Positions 5,894-13,860 of a stretch of DNA of 16,412 bases are shown piece by piece. Made by a program: the position numbers and the translations under genes. The notes under the pieces are model-generated. The model ran no database searches. It saw nothing but the letters and a program-made list of their open reading frames with translations, and had not been told where the DNA came from. The DNA lies in NCBI GenBank assembly GCA_028716065.1, contig JAQUQN010000014.1, forward strand, positions 1 through 16,412, in the 5' to 3' direction. The stretch is from Candidatus Omnitrophota bacterium. GTDB taxonomy: Bacteria > Omnitrophota > Gorgyraeia > 2-01-FULL-45-10. The number at the start of each line of letters is the position of its first letter. Position 1 is the stretch's first letter.

Positions 5894-6708
5894 CGTCTTA
5901 ATCTCGGTTCCAGAAGGTCCCTCAAGCCCTCTCCCAGAAGATTGTATGCAAGCACCGTCAATAATATAAAGACACCCGGAAAGATCGTGAGCCACCAAGC
6001 GACGCCGAGGGTTGATTTTCCGTCCATGAGGATGTTACCCCAGCTCGGGGTCGGGGGCTGTACACCTATACCCAGGAAGCTTAAGCTCGACTCCAAGAGT
6101 ATGGCGCCTCCTATGCCGAGCGTCGCGCTCACGAGGACAGGCCCGATCGCATTAGGGATGAGATGCCTCAATATTATCCATGGCGCCCTGGCACCCATAA
6201 CTTTCGAGGCGAGCACGTATTCGCGCTCCCTCAAAGTCAGGACTTCGGCCCTCACCAGGCGCGCCACGCCCATCCAGCTCGTCGCGCCTATCACCGCCAT
6301 TATGTTGAATATCGACGGCTCGAGTACCGCTATCACCGCCAGTATCAGGAATAGCGTCGGAAAACAGAGCATTATATCCACGAACCGCATGATGACGGAA
6401 TCGAGTATGCCTCCGTAATAACCAGCTACGGAGCCGAAGAACAATCCTATGAGCACCGCGATACCCACGGCGATGAAACCTATCGAGAGCGATATCCTCG
6501 AACCATAGACTATGCGCGAGAAAATATCCCTGCCGAGCGTGTCCGTCCCGAATATGTGCTTGATAGAAGGCGGTGAAAGGACATTCTTTGTATCTATGGC
6601 TGCCGGTTCATAAGGAGCGATCAGGGGCGCGAGGACCGCGAAAATAAGTATTACCGCAATAAATAGGAGGCCCGCGAACACCATCTTATTTTTAATAAAT
6701 TCTTTCAT
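5890..6708 (-). CDS. Peptide/nickel ABC transporter permease (OppC/DppC-like)
   Basis: This is one of the two membrane-spanning subunits that form the import channel. The 272-residue protein begins with a short cytoplasmic stretch and a membrane segment (about 9-31). The periplasmic GTDTLGRDIFSRIVYGSRISL block (54-74) is diagnostic of the OppC/DppC branch. Five more hydrophobic segments follow. The EAA loop that docks the ATPases is EYVLASKVMGARAPWIILRH (163-182). The family end motif LGEGLRDLLEPRLRR closes the protein. It overlaps the oppD start by four bases. The 90 bases before it are filled with short repeats and have no clear Shine-Dalgarno site next to the ATG, so its translation may be weaker than that of its neighbours. 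Confidence 0.92.
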   Translation of the reverse strand: MKEFIKNKMVFAGLLFIAVILIFAVLAPLIAPYEPAAIDTKNVLSPPSIKHIFGTDTLGRDIFSRIVYGSRISLSIGFIAVGIAVLIGLFFGSVAGYYGGILDSVIMRFVDIMLCFPTLFLILAVIAVLEPSIFNIMAVIGATSWMGVARLVRAEVLTLREREYVLASKVMGARAPWIILRHLIPNAIGPVLVSATLGIGGAILLESSLSFLGIGVQPPTPSWGNILMDGKSTLGVAWWLTIFPGVFILLTVLAYNLLGEGLRDLLEPRLRR

Positions 6709-6715
6709 TTTTTTA

Positions 6716-6797
6716 ATTTGGATTACACAGATTATAAAAATAGATTACACAGATTTAAAAAATCGGTGTAATCATTTTAAAATCTGTGCAATCATAT
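6716..6797. repeat. GATTACACAGATTT-type short repeat array
   Basis: Four copies of a 13-15-base unit fill the oppB-oppC gap. Two read GATTACACAGATTT-like and two are inverted relative to them (AAATCTGTGTAATC-like). The middle pair can form a hairpin with one mismatch. The same core (CACAGAT) recurs at 9394-9449. It interrupts an otherwise tightly packed operon. Confidence 0.75.
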
Positions 6798-6798
6798 T

Positions 6799-7779
6799 TT
6801 ATTCCTTTGAGCCGAGGCGTATCCTCGGGTCCGCGTAAGAGTATGCCACGTCCGCCAGGAGATTTCCCAATAAGGTAAGCAATGCCCCTATGGACAATAC
6901 GCCCATGATGGTAGCATAATCCCTCGCCATGACGGATTCGTAGAAGAGCCTTCCCATGCCGGGGATGGCGAATATCGATTCGAATATGACACTTCCTCCG
7001 ATGAGTCCGGGGATCGAAAGGCCTATTATCGTTATCACGGGAAGAAGCGCGTTCTTAAGCGCGTGTTTATAAACCACCTGAGATTCTCTTAATCCCTTCG
7101 CCCTGGCGGTACGTATGTAATCTTGTCCTATGACGCCTATCATGGAAGAGCGCATGTACCTGGATATGCCAGCCAGGCTGCCGAACGCGGCTATGCATAC
7201 AGGAAGGGCTATGTGCCTTGCGACATCGAGGACCTTGCCCGCAAAAGAGAGGTATTCGAAGTCGAGCGATTTTATCCCGGAGATGGGCAGCCACCCCAAT
7301 GTTATCCCGAAGAGGCTCATCAGAAGAAGCGCCAGCCAGAATTCAGGAGTGGAGAATCCAATGAATACAAAGACCGTCGTGAGTTTGTCCCGCAGGGTAT
7401 GGCGCTTGACCGCGGCCAGGATGCCCAGGGGTATGCCTATGGCGAATATCAATAAAAGCGATGATATATTTATTAAAAGCGTTATCGGTATCCTCTCGGA
7501 GATCTTATCTATCACGGGCCTGTCATCGAGAAAAGACCGGCCGAAGTCGAGACGCACGAACCTCTTCAGCCAATCGACATACTGCACGTGGACAGGCTTG
7601 TCGAGGCCATAGAGCTTCTCCATCCTCACTCTCGCCTCATAGGTTATCTTCGGATTGAGGCTCGTCTGTAGGTCAGTGGGCTTCCCCGGCGCCAGGTGCA
7701 TGACGAAAAAGGATATTATCGTAATTCCGAAGAATACGGGAATAAGTCCGATCAATCTTCTTGCCAAATAATTTAACAT
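6799..7779 (-). CDS. Peptide/nickel ABC transporter permease (OppB/DppB-like)
   Basis: This is the second channel subunit of the importer. The 326-residue protein starts with the family signature MLNYLARRLIGLIPVFFGIT, which leads into the first membrane segment. It has the long periplasmic loop typical of OppB/DppB (about 30-100, including YGLDKPVHVQYVDWL and LDFGRSFLDDRPV) and then five further hydrophobic segments. The EAA loop is YIRTARAKGLRESQVVYKHA (221-240), followed by LKNALLPV. The C-terminus YSYADPRIRLG matches the family end. The start lies three bases after the oppA stop, so the two are probably translated together. All these features fit the standard length of about 310-335 residues. 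Confidence 0.93.
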   Translation of the reverse strand: MLNYLARRLIGLIPVFFGITIISFFVMHLAPGKPTDLQTSLNPKITYEARVRMEKLYGLDKPVHVQYVDWLKRFVRLDFGRSFLDDRPVIDKISERIPITLLINISSLLLIFAIGIPLGILAAVKRHTLRDKLTTVFVFIGFSTPEFWLALLLMSLFGITLGWLPISGIKSLDFEYLSFAGKVLDVARHIALPVCIAAFGSLAGISRYMRSSMIGVIGQDYIRTARAKGLRESQVVYKHALKNALLPVITIIGLSIPGLIGGSVIFESIFAIPGMGRLFYESVMARDYATIMGVLSIGALLTLLGNLLADVAYSYADPRIRLGSKE

Positions 7780-7782
7780 AGA

Positions 7783-9417
7783 CTATCTATACCTCTGTTC
7801 TTCCCGTGGTACGTACCATTTGATGAAATTATATCCGATGCCGTTCGGTGAAACCTCTATTCCATGGAATCTACTGCTCACCACGGGAAGCGCCTCCGCC
7901 GAATAGAGAAAGAGGCACGGTTGATCCTCATATATGAGCCTGTGTACCTCGTGATATATGCGCTCCCTTTCAGCGCGGTCAAATGTACGCCTCCCTTCCT
8001 CGAGTAGATGATCGACCTCCGGATTCTTGTAACCTATAAAATTGAATTCCCCTTCGCGCGTCTTCGATGAATGCCATATGTCGTAACAATCGGGGTCGCG
8101 GCTCAAACTCCAGCCCATTAGCACCGCCTCGAAATGCCTCTTGTCTATGAACTCGTTGATCAGGGTGCTCCATTCGAGCACTCTGATCTTCATCCTTATA
8201 CCAATGGCCTTGAGATACCCCTGTATCATCTCCGCGCACTTCAGGCGCTCGGAATTGCCCTGGTTAACTAGGACCGTAAATTCGAATTTCTTTCCGTCTT
8301 TTTCGAGCCATCCGTCACCGTCTTCATCGGCCCATCCGGCCTCTTTCAAAAGCAGCCTGGCCTTCGCCGGGTCATAGGATGCGGGCTTCACTTCCTTATT
8401 ATACGCCCAGGAATCGGTTATGAACGGCCCTGTCGTCACCTTAGCCAGCCCGAAAAGGATCGTCCCTATGATCTCTTCTTTATTCACCGCAAAATTTATC
8501 GCCTGACGCACCCTGATATCGCGGAATCTTTCGTCCGAAAGGTTGTACCCCATGTACGTGTAGCCGAAGCCCGGGTATCTGAATTTCTGATAATACTTCC
8601 TGAAAAATTTATTGTCCGTCTGCCTGGTAAACTGGAGCGGCGTCAGGCCCGACATGTCGGCGCCTCGCGTCTGGAGTTCCAGAAATATCGTCGCCTCGTC
8701 CGGTATTATTCTATAAATATACCTGTCGATATACGGCCTTCCCTCGAAATATTCATGGTTGGAGACTAGTTCTATCTTCTCCTGGCTCTTCCATGACCTG
8801 AATTTGTAAGGGCCTGTCCCTACCGGATGGCGCGAGAAGGAGGTCTTGTTCAGGTCTTCGTCCTTGAGGAGGTGGCGCGGCATGATGGACATGCCCCAGC
8901 TGGACAATCCCGGAGAGAAGGGTTCCTTGTAAACTACCCTGACCGTGTGATCGTCCGCCACCTCGAGCTTTTTTATCCTCTCGAAATCCCCGCTATACGG
9001 CGTCCTTACGGCCGGATCGACAAGTTTTTTATACGTGAATTCCACATCGTACGCCGTGAAAGGCATTCCATCGTGCCACTTTACATCTTTTCTTAAATGG
9101 AATACTATTACCAGGCCGCCGGCTTCTATGTCCCAACTCTCTGCCAGGTCGCCGACTATATTGATATTCTTGTCATACTTGACCAGCCCGTTGAATACCA
9201 GGCCGCATATCTCGCCGGAAGCAGAATCCGAGGCCAGAATGGGAACGAGTGTGCGGGCATCGGCTATCGAGGCCACGACTATGGCATCGCCATAAGCGGG
9301 TTGAGATTGATCGGACTCTGCATCTAAAAGAGAGGCCCAAAAAAATACCGCTAACAATGCTAGCGGTATCTGTGCCCATCTGTAAAAACGCACGTTTGGC
9401 ACGAAATCTGTGTTCAT
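7783..9417 (-). CDS. Extracellular solute-binding protein, peptide/nickel family (OppA/DppA-like)
   Basis: This is the substrate receptor of the importer, a family 5 solute-binding protein of 544 residues. An N-terminal hydrophobic segment (about 18-31, IPLALLAVFFWASL) followed by DAES suggests a Sec signal peptide. There is no lipobox cysteine, so it should be free in the periplasm rather than a lipoprotein. Family blocks include LAESWDIEAGGLVIVFHLRK, VKWHDGMPFTAYDVEFT, HPVGTGPYKF, VRQAINFAVNKEEI and ARLLLKEAGWADEDGDGWLEKDGK. The ligand cannot be read from sequence; peptides are the default guess. The proposed ATG lies inside a short repeat (ATGAACACAGATTT), so a GTG a few codons later is possible. 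The signal-peptide codons contain a terminator-like hairpin. Confidence 0.9.
   Translation of the reverse strand: MNTDFVPNVRFYRWAQIPLALLAVFFWASLLDAESDQSQPAYGDAIVVASIADARTLVPILASDSASGEICGLVFNGLVKYDKNINIVGDLAESWDIEAGGLVIVFHLRKDVKWHDGMPFTAYDVEFTYKKLVDPAVRTPYSGDFERIKKLEVADDHTVRVVYKEPFSPGLSSWGMSIMPRHLLKDEDLNKTSFSRHPVGTGPYKFRSWKSQEKIELVSNHEYFEGRPYIDRYIYRIIPDEATIFLELQTRGADMSGLTPLQFTRQTDNKFFRKYYQKFRYPGFGYTYMGYNLSDERFRDIRVRQAINFAVNKEEIIGTILFGLAKVTTGPFITDSWAYNKEVKPASYDPAKARLLLKEAGWADEDGDGWLEKDGKKFEFTVLVNQGNSERLKCAEMIQGYLKAIGIRMKIRVLEWSTLINEFIDKRHFEAVLMGWSLSRDPDCYDIWHSSKTREGEFNFIGYKNPEVDHLLEEGRRTFDRAERERIYHEVHRLIYEDQPCLFLYSAEALPVVSSRFHGIEVSPNGIGYNFIKWYVPREEQRYR
9339..9369 (-). terminator. Terminator-like hairpin inside the oppA signal-peptide codons
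   Basis: On the minus strand ATACCGCTA (9369-9361), a seven-base loop and TAGCGGTAT (9353-9345) form a perfect 9-bp stem. It runs straight into seven consecutive T (9345-9339). This is the form of an intrinsic terminator, placed at codons 17-27 of oppA, and could attenuate transcription from secG into the transporter genes. The T-run also encodes Phe-Phe of the signal peptide, so chance is possible. Confidence 0.45.
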
Positions 9418-9449
9418 CTCTCTTTTTTTAATCTGCGATCATCTGTGTC
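9394..9449. repeat. CACAGATGATCGCAGATT-type short repeat
   Basis: On the minus strand this reads CACAGATGATCGCAGATT, an A-run, then GATGAACACAGATT. It occupies the whole secG-oppA gap and supplies the oppA start codon and first codons. It shares the CACAGAT core with the oppB-oppC array. Confidence 0.65.
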
Positions 9450-9779
9450 CTAATAATCCATCGGAAAATCCTGCGCCGCAGGCTGCGGAAATCCACCCTC
9501 TCCTCCGACCGGCATTGCCGACCCCGGCTTCGAAACCAGTGACCTGCCTCTATGGCTCGTCATGACACCAAGGATAAGACATGTCAATATGTAGACGACT
9601 GCGGAGACCGCTGTTGCGCGGACTAAGAATACGGATGTCTTTGTCCCGAATAATGTCTGTGTCGAGCTTCCGCCGAACGATTCGCTCAAGCCCCCGCCCC
9701 GGCCGGCCTGAAGAAGAATAACGGCTATCAATACCAGGGATACTATAACGTGTATAGCTATGACCAACCCATATAACAT
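9450..9779 (-). CDS. secG: Preprotein translocase subunit SecG
   Basis: This is the small auxiliary subunit of the SecYEG channel that exports unfolded proteins across the inner membrane. The 109-residue product has two membrane segments (about 4-23 and 51-72). Between them is the conserved cytoplasmic loop LLQAGRGGGLSESFGGSSTQTLFGTK, which is diagnostic of SecG. The tail after the second segment is polar, Gly/Pro-rich and not conserved. GGAGAGG lies seven bases before the ATG, inside the last codons of tpiA. Placement directly after the pgk-tpiA genes is a widespread bacterial arrangement. The stop is TAG. Confidence 0.94.
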   Translation of the reverse strand: MLYGLVIAIHVIVSLVLIAVILLQAGRGGGLSESFGGSSTQTLFGTKTSVFLVRATAVSAVVYILTCLILGVMTSHRGRSLVSKPGSAMPVGGEGGFPQPAAQDFPMDY

Positions 9780-9782
9780 ATG

Positions 9783-9959
9783 CTACCTCTCCATTTTTGT
9801 TCCGATACAATTTTTGATTATCTGTACGAAACTGTCCGCCTTGAGACTTGCGCCGCCCACCAGGGCGCCGTCAACATCCTCTTGTGAAATAAGCTCTTTT
9901 ATGTTCTCCGGCTTAACGCTTCCGCCATATTGTATGCGGACTCGGCCGGCTAAATCCTA
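9783..9959 (-). other. tpiA: In-frame TAG codon and intact C-terminal remainder of tpiA
   Basis: TAG at 9959-9957 closes the tpiA frame at codon 200. The same frame then continues for 57 sense codons to a TAG at 9785-9783 and encodes the rest of TIM without any change of frame. RVRIQYGGSVKPENI holds the phosphate-binding loop 7, and GALVGGASLKADSFVQII holds loop 8 and the last helix. With the TAG read as a sense codon, the product would be 257 residues, the normal TIM length. One base change from a Lys (AAG) or Glu (GAG) codon explains the TAG. No initiation site is visible for separate translation of the remainder. Confidence 0.88.
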
Positions 9960-10556
9960 ATCATACATCCTGGTAAGAAGTCCGCGTATATATTTATGCG
10001 CCTCCTGGGCCTCTTCCTTCGTGGCGTTCACGCCGGTGCCGATGGCCCAGACGGGCTCATAAGCTATTACTGTCTTCAGCATATCTTCTCTGGAGATTCC
10101 TTTAAGGGAATTCTCAACGTGGTCCCTGATGACGTCGAAGGCCTTGCCGCTTTTTCTTTCTTCCAGTTTTTCACCGACGCAGACGATGGGTTTTAACCCT
10201 TCAGCCAGGACGGCCTTGGCCTTCTTATTCACTACCTGGTTCGTCTCTCCGAAATACTGCCGTCTTTCCGAATGGCCCACTATCACATATTCGCATCCTA
10301 CGTGCTTCAGCATGGGGCATGAGATCTCACCCGTAAAGGCGCCCTCTTTTTCCCAGTGCGCGTTCTGGGCACCAAGCTTGATGTTCGTCTCCAAGACGAT
10401 ATCCTTTACATCGCTAAGCGACGTAAAAGGCGGACATAAAAGTATCTCGATCTCTTTTACGTCCGCAACCGAACGTTTAATGGAATTGGCAAGGTCTATC
10501 GATTCCGCAACGGTTTTGTTCATCTTCCAGTTGCCTGCTATGATTATCTTCCTCAT
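9957..10556 (-). CDS. tpiA: Triosephosphate isomerase, open to an in-frame TAG
   Basis: TIM interconverts dihydroxyacetone phosphate and glyceraldehyde 3-phosphate. Catalytic residues are present: Asn9 and Lys11 in AGNWKMN, His95 in VGHSERR, and Glu167 in YEPVWAIGTG. The frame stops at codon 200 (TAG) after YIRGLLTRMYD, about 57 residues short of the family length. The missing part follows in frame (9956-9783). The truncated form lacks the last beta-strands of the barrel and both phosphate-binding loops, so it should be inactive. Readthrough, a recent nonsense mutation or an assembly error are the options. I chose the ATG at 10556; a GTG at 10562 overlaps the pgk stop, but the family starts MRKxIIAGNWK. 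It sits between pgk and secG in one operon. Confidence 0.88.
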   Translation of the reverse strand: MRKIIIAGNWKMNKTVAESIDLANSIKRSVADVKEIEILLCPPFTSLSDVKDIVLETNIKLGAQNAHWEKEGAFTGEISCPMLKHVGCEYVIVGHSERRQYFGETNQVVNKKAKAVLAEGLKPIVCVGEKLEERKSGKAFDVIRDHVENSLKGISREDMLKTVIAYEPVWAIGTGVNATKEEAQEAHKYIRGLLTRMYD

Positions 10557-10558
10557 GG

Positions 10559-11740
10559 TCACTTATCCTGTAATGCGTCTATGCCCGGCAGCCCTCTTCC
10601 CTCGAGATATTCGAGCGAGGCGCCTCCGCCCGTCGAAATATGCGTCATCTTGCCGTCGACTTTGAATTTTGCCATGGCGGCGGCGGTATCACCGCCGCCG
10701 ATCACGGTCGTGACGCCTTTAAGGCCCGCAAGGAACCTGGCTACATCCTCCGTACCCTTGGCGAATTTTTCCATCTCGAATACGCCGAGCGGGCCGTTCC
10801 ACACGACCGTCTTGGCGCTTTTCAGCTTATCTTCAAATAACTTTACCGTTTTCGGGCCTATGTCCAGGGCCATCCAGCCGTCCGGTATGTCCTCGCCTAC
10901 GAGCTTAGTCTGGGCATTGACGTCGAACTTATCAGCCACGACATGGTCTACCGGCAAAAGTATCGGCACATTCTTCTTGACCGCTTTATCGAGTGCAGCT
11001 TTCGCGATATCGAGACCGTCTTTATCCAGCTTCGAGGAACCGATGGTCTTGCCCTGTACCTTCAAAAAAGTATACGCCATCCCTCCGCCTATCAGGATAG
11101 CATCCACCTTATTTAGAAGATTGTCTATGACCTTTATCTTATCCTTTACCTTTGCCCCGCCGAGTATCGCGATGAACGGCCTTTTCGGATTCTCCACAGC
11201 ATTTCCGAGATATTCTATCTCCTTTTCGAGCAAGAACCCGGCAACAGAAGGCAGGTATTTCGTAACTCCTTCGGTAGAGGCGTGGGCGCGGTGAGCCGTG
11301 CCGAAGGCGTCATTTACGAAGACCTCGCCTAACGAGGCGAGTTCCTTAGCGAAATCAGGATCGTTCTTCTCCTCCTCCGGATGGAACCTCAGGTTCTCCA
11401 AGAGCGCCACATCGCCTGGCTTCATGCCGGATACCGCTTTTTTCACTTCCGGCCCGATACAATCCTTAAGCGCCAATACGGGCTTACCCAGAAGTTTTTC
11501 CAGTCTCTTTGCGACGGGCGCAAGCCTCATATTCTCGACCACCTTGCCGTCCGGCCTGCCGAGATGGCTCATGAGTATCACCTTGCCACCGTTATCAAGC
11601 GCATACTTGATAGTAGGGATGCTCGCCCTTATACGTATGTCATCGGTTATTTCCAGCTTATCATTAAGCGGCACGTTAAAATCGGCCCGTATCAATACCT
11701 TCTTACCTTTCAGATCGATATCTTTTATTGTCTTCTTCAT
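10559..11740 (-). CDS. pgk: Phosphoglycerate kinase
   Basis: PGK transfers phosphate from 1,3-bisphosphoglycerate to ADP, the first ATP-yielding step of lower glycolysis, in the cytoplasm. At 393 residues it has the standard bacterial length. VLIRADFNVPLN (15-26) and MSHLGRP (57-63) form the substrate site. ENLRFHPEEEKND (115-127) and FGTAHRAHAS (146-155) follow. AILGGAKVKDK (191-201) precedes the hinge, GGGMAYTF (218-225) is on the nucleotide side, and WNGPLGVFE (314-322) and the Gly-rich VIGGGDTAAA (346-355) close the ATP site. The gene starts 27 bases after gap with AAGGA about ten bases before the ATG. Its TGA stop touches the tpiA start region, which implies coupled translation. Nothing in it is unusual. 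Confidence 0.96.
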   Translation of the reverse strand: MKKTIKDIDLKGKKVLIRADFNVPLNDKLEITDDIRIRASIPTIKYALDNGGKVILMSHLGRPDGKVVENMRLAPVAKRLEKLLGKPVLALKDCIGPEVKKAVSGMKPGDVALLENLRFHPEEEKNDPDFAKELASLGEVFVNDAFGTAHRAHASTEGVTKYLPSVAGFLLEKEIEYLGNAVENPKRPFIAILGGAKVKDKIKVIDNLLNKVDAILIGGGMAYTFLKVQGKTIGSSKLDKDGLDIAKAALDKAVKKNVPILLPVDHVVADKFDVNAQTKLVGEDIPDGWMALDIGPKTVKLFEDKLKSAKTVVWNGPLGVFEMEKFAKGTEDVARFLAGLKGVTTVIGGGDTAAAMAKFKVDGKMTHISTGGGASLEYLEGRGLPGIDALQDK

Positions 11741-11767
11741 CGTTATGCTATCCTTGTTCTTTATAGA

Positions 11768-12820
11768 TTATAAACCTTTCTTGATCATGAACTCGATGAG
11801 ATCCACGACCCTGCAGGAATAACCCCACTCGTTATCATACCAGGCCACGACCTTCGCGAAATTGCCGCCTATCACCTTCGTCAGTTTGGAATCTACCGTG
11901 GAAGACGCAGGGTAGTGGTTAAAATCGACCGATACGACATTCTCATCGGTATATTCGAGTATACCTTTCATCTTCCCGTCCGAAGCGACCTTCAGGGCCT
12001 TGTTGATATCTTCGACTGTCGCGTCTTTTTTCAGGCTGCACGTAAGGTCCACCACCGAGACGTTCGCCACCGGGACCCTTACCGCAAAACCATCCAACTT
12101 ACCTTTGAGCTCCGGTATGACCAGTCCTATCGCCTTGGCCGCTCCCGTGGACGTCGGTATCATGGACAATGCCGCGGCCCTCGCCCTTCTCGGGTCCGAA
12201 TGGGGCAGGTCCTGGACATGCTGGTCATTGGTATAAGCGTGTATCGTCGTCATGAGCCCTTTCTCTATCCCCCAGATGTCATTCAACACCTTTGCGACCG
12301 GGCCTAAACAATTGGTCGTACAAGAGGCATTCGAGACGACCGAGTCTTTCTTCGGGTCGTACTTATCATCGTTGACGCCCATGACTATAGTGATATCTTC
12401 GCCTTCGGCAGGGGCCGATATTATTACCTTCTTCGCCCCGCCCTTCGTTATGTGATTTACCGCGCCCTTGACCTGTTTACCCTTTTTGTTGACGCCGTCG
12501 TTCTTTATCGTGAAGAGCCCCGTAGATTCGACCACTATCTCGACACCAAGCTCTTTCCATGGTAATTCAGCGGGGTCCCTTTTAGAGAGGACCTTTATCT
12601 CTCTTCCGTTCACGATGATCGAATCCGTACCGGCCTTCACGTTGCCACCCGGAAAACGGCCGTGCACTGAGTCGTATTTCAATAGATGCGCCAGCATCTT
12701 GGCGTCCGTTATATCGTTGACCGCCACCAGCTCCATCGATTTTGAATTTCTCTCGAGTATCGCCCTTCCGACCATTCTTCCTATTCTGCCAAAACCGTTG
12801 ATACCTACTTTTACCGCCAT
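11768..12820 (-). CDS. gap: Glyceraldehyde-3-phosphate dehydrogenase
   Basis: GAPDH oxidises glyceraldehyde 3-phosphate to 1,3-bisphosphoglycerate with NAD. The 350-residue product opens with the Rossmann motif KVGINGFGRIGR. The acidic VAVNDITD end of beta-2 favours NAD over NADP. The catalytic Cys167 is in SNASCTTNC and the partner His in TTIHAYTNDQ. DLPHSDPRRARAAALSMIP and WYDNEWGYSCR are family blocks. It is slightly longer than the usual 330-340 residues because of a Lys/Gly-rich stretch around 106-127 (NDGVNKKGKQVKGAVNHIT). The frame is open to 12865, but I placed the start at the ATG at 12820, where GGGAGG lies eight bases upstream and the family begins. The gap to the preceding galT-like gene is 28 bases. 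Confidence 0.95.
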   Translation of the reverse strand: MAVKVGINGFGRIGRMVGRAILERNSKSMELVAVNDITDAKMLAHLLKYDSVHGRFPGGNVKAGTDSIIVNGREIKVLSKRDPAELPWKELGVEIVVESTGLFTIKNDGVNKKGKQVKGAVNHITKGGAKKVIISAPAEGEDITIVMGVNDDKYDPKKDSVVSNASCTTNCLGPVAKVLNDIWGIEKGLMTTIHAYTNDQHVQDLPHSDPRRARAAALSMIPTSTGAAKAIGLVIPELKGKLDGFAVRVPVANVSVVDLTCSLKKDATVEDINKALKVASDGKMKGILEYTDENVVSVDFNHYPASSTVDSKLTKVIGGNFAKVVAWYDNEWGYSCRVVDLIEFMIKKGL

Positions 12821-12848
12821 TTCACTACCTCCCTTTTTTATTCTACCT

Positions 12849-13856
12849 TTATTTCGCACCCACATTCACACTCAATAGATTTCTTGCCGCTATGTGCGGC
12901 GGGACCGGATTTATGTAAAACCCGCTGCCCCATTCGAATCCCGCTATCTTCGTCAGTTTCGGGATTATCTCTATGTGCCAGTGATAGTCGCTCCTCTCGT
13001 GCCCGTTTATCGGAGAGGTATGTATCACGAAATTATAAGCCGGATCCTGTAGAAGCTTCTTTAACCTCGCCAGCGAATCCTTAAGCGCCCTGGCCAGGGA
13101 CGGGACGCTGTCCCTGCTTATGGCCGTAAAATCAGAACTGTGCCTTTTAGGCAATACCCACATCTCGTAAGAGAACTTGGAGACGTAGGGACAGAAGACC
13201 ATGAAGAAATCGTCCTCATATATCGTCTGCTCTTTGGAACGCTGCTCCTCCCTTATCATATCACAGAAGGCGCATCTTTCGCGATATTCGAAATACTTGG
13301 CGGCACCCGCCATCTCCTCGTGGACCATTTTCGGGACTATGGGCAAGGCTATTAGCTGGCTGTGGGGGTGCTCCAACGACGCACCTGCGATTTTACCATA
13401 ATTCTTGAATATTAGTATATATTTAAATCTCTTATCGCGCCTCAGGTCGATGGACCTGGCTAGGTACATCCAGACAACCTCTTCGGTCTCGGAATAAGTA
13501 AGGTCCCCCATGTCCCTGGCGTGGTCGGGCGTGTCTATTATCACTTCATGCGCTCCGACGCCGTTCATCACGTCGAAGACGCCCATGCCCTGTTTATCCA
13601 GTTCTCCCTCTATCCTGAGCGCCGGGAACTTATTGGGGACGACCCTCACGGTCCAGCCCGGGCTGTTCTCACGTCCGTCTTTCCTGTGCGCCACTATCTC
13701 CGGAGGCGTGAGCGACTCATGCCCGGTGCAGAAAGGGCATGACGAGGCGTTCTGCTTTACCTGCGGTGCCAATTTAAAATCCGTTATCTTGGCCATGTTA
13801 TCCAGCAGTACGATTATCCATCTACCTGTAATGGGGTCGCGCCTCAGTTCATTCAT
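12849..13856 (-). CDS. galT: Galactose-1-phosphate uridylyltransferase-like protein with intact active site
   Basis: This is a GalT-family nucleotidylyl transferase (HIT superfamily), expected to move a nucleotidyl group between hexose 1-phosphates or to phosphate. It has 335 residues. The catalytic triad His163-Pro-His165 is in LEHPHSQLIA; the second His is the covalent nucleophile in E. coli GalT. Cys40/Cys43 (CPFC) and Cys195/Cys198 (CAFC) form metal-site candidates, and a second HIT-like block YHWHIEIIP is at 291-299. Distant GalT homologues include ADP-sugar phosphorylases, so the sugar and base are not certain. It starts four bases after the stop of a paralogue and is followed by gap, so it probably feeds hexose phosphate into glycolysis. 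Confidence 0.88.
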   Translation of the reverse strand: MNELRRDPITGRWIIVLLDNMAKITDFKLAPQVKQNASSCPFCTGHESLTPPEIVAHRKDGRENSPGWTVRVVPNKFPALRIEGELDKQGMGVFDVMNGVGAHEVIIDTPDHARDMGDLTYSETEEVVWMYLARSIDLRRDKRFKYILIFKNYGKIAGASLEHPHSQLIALPIVPKMVHEEMAGAAKYFEYRERCAFCDMIREEQRSKEQTIYEDDFFMVFCPYVSKFSYEMWVLPKRHSSDFTAISRDSVPSLARALKDSLARLKKLLQDPAYNFVIHTSPINGHERSDYHWHIEIIPKLTKIAGFEWGSGFYINPVPPHIAARNLLSVNVGAK

Positions 13857-13860
13857 CAGA

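Noticed and set aside
7783..9779. secG and oppA as one reading frame joined through TAG
   Set aside because: They are in the same frame, but the junction is repeat sequence and oppA has its own signal peptide. The agreement of frame is a one-in-three chance.
9783..10556. Pyrrolysine or genome-wide amber recoding as the cause of the TAG in tpiA
   Set aside because: TAG ends at least four genes here (oppA, secG, tpiA and a galT-like gene), and TIM is not a known pyrrolysine protein. Kept only as a remote possibility.
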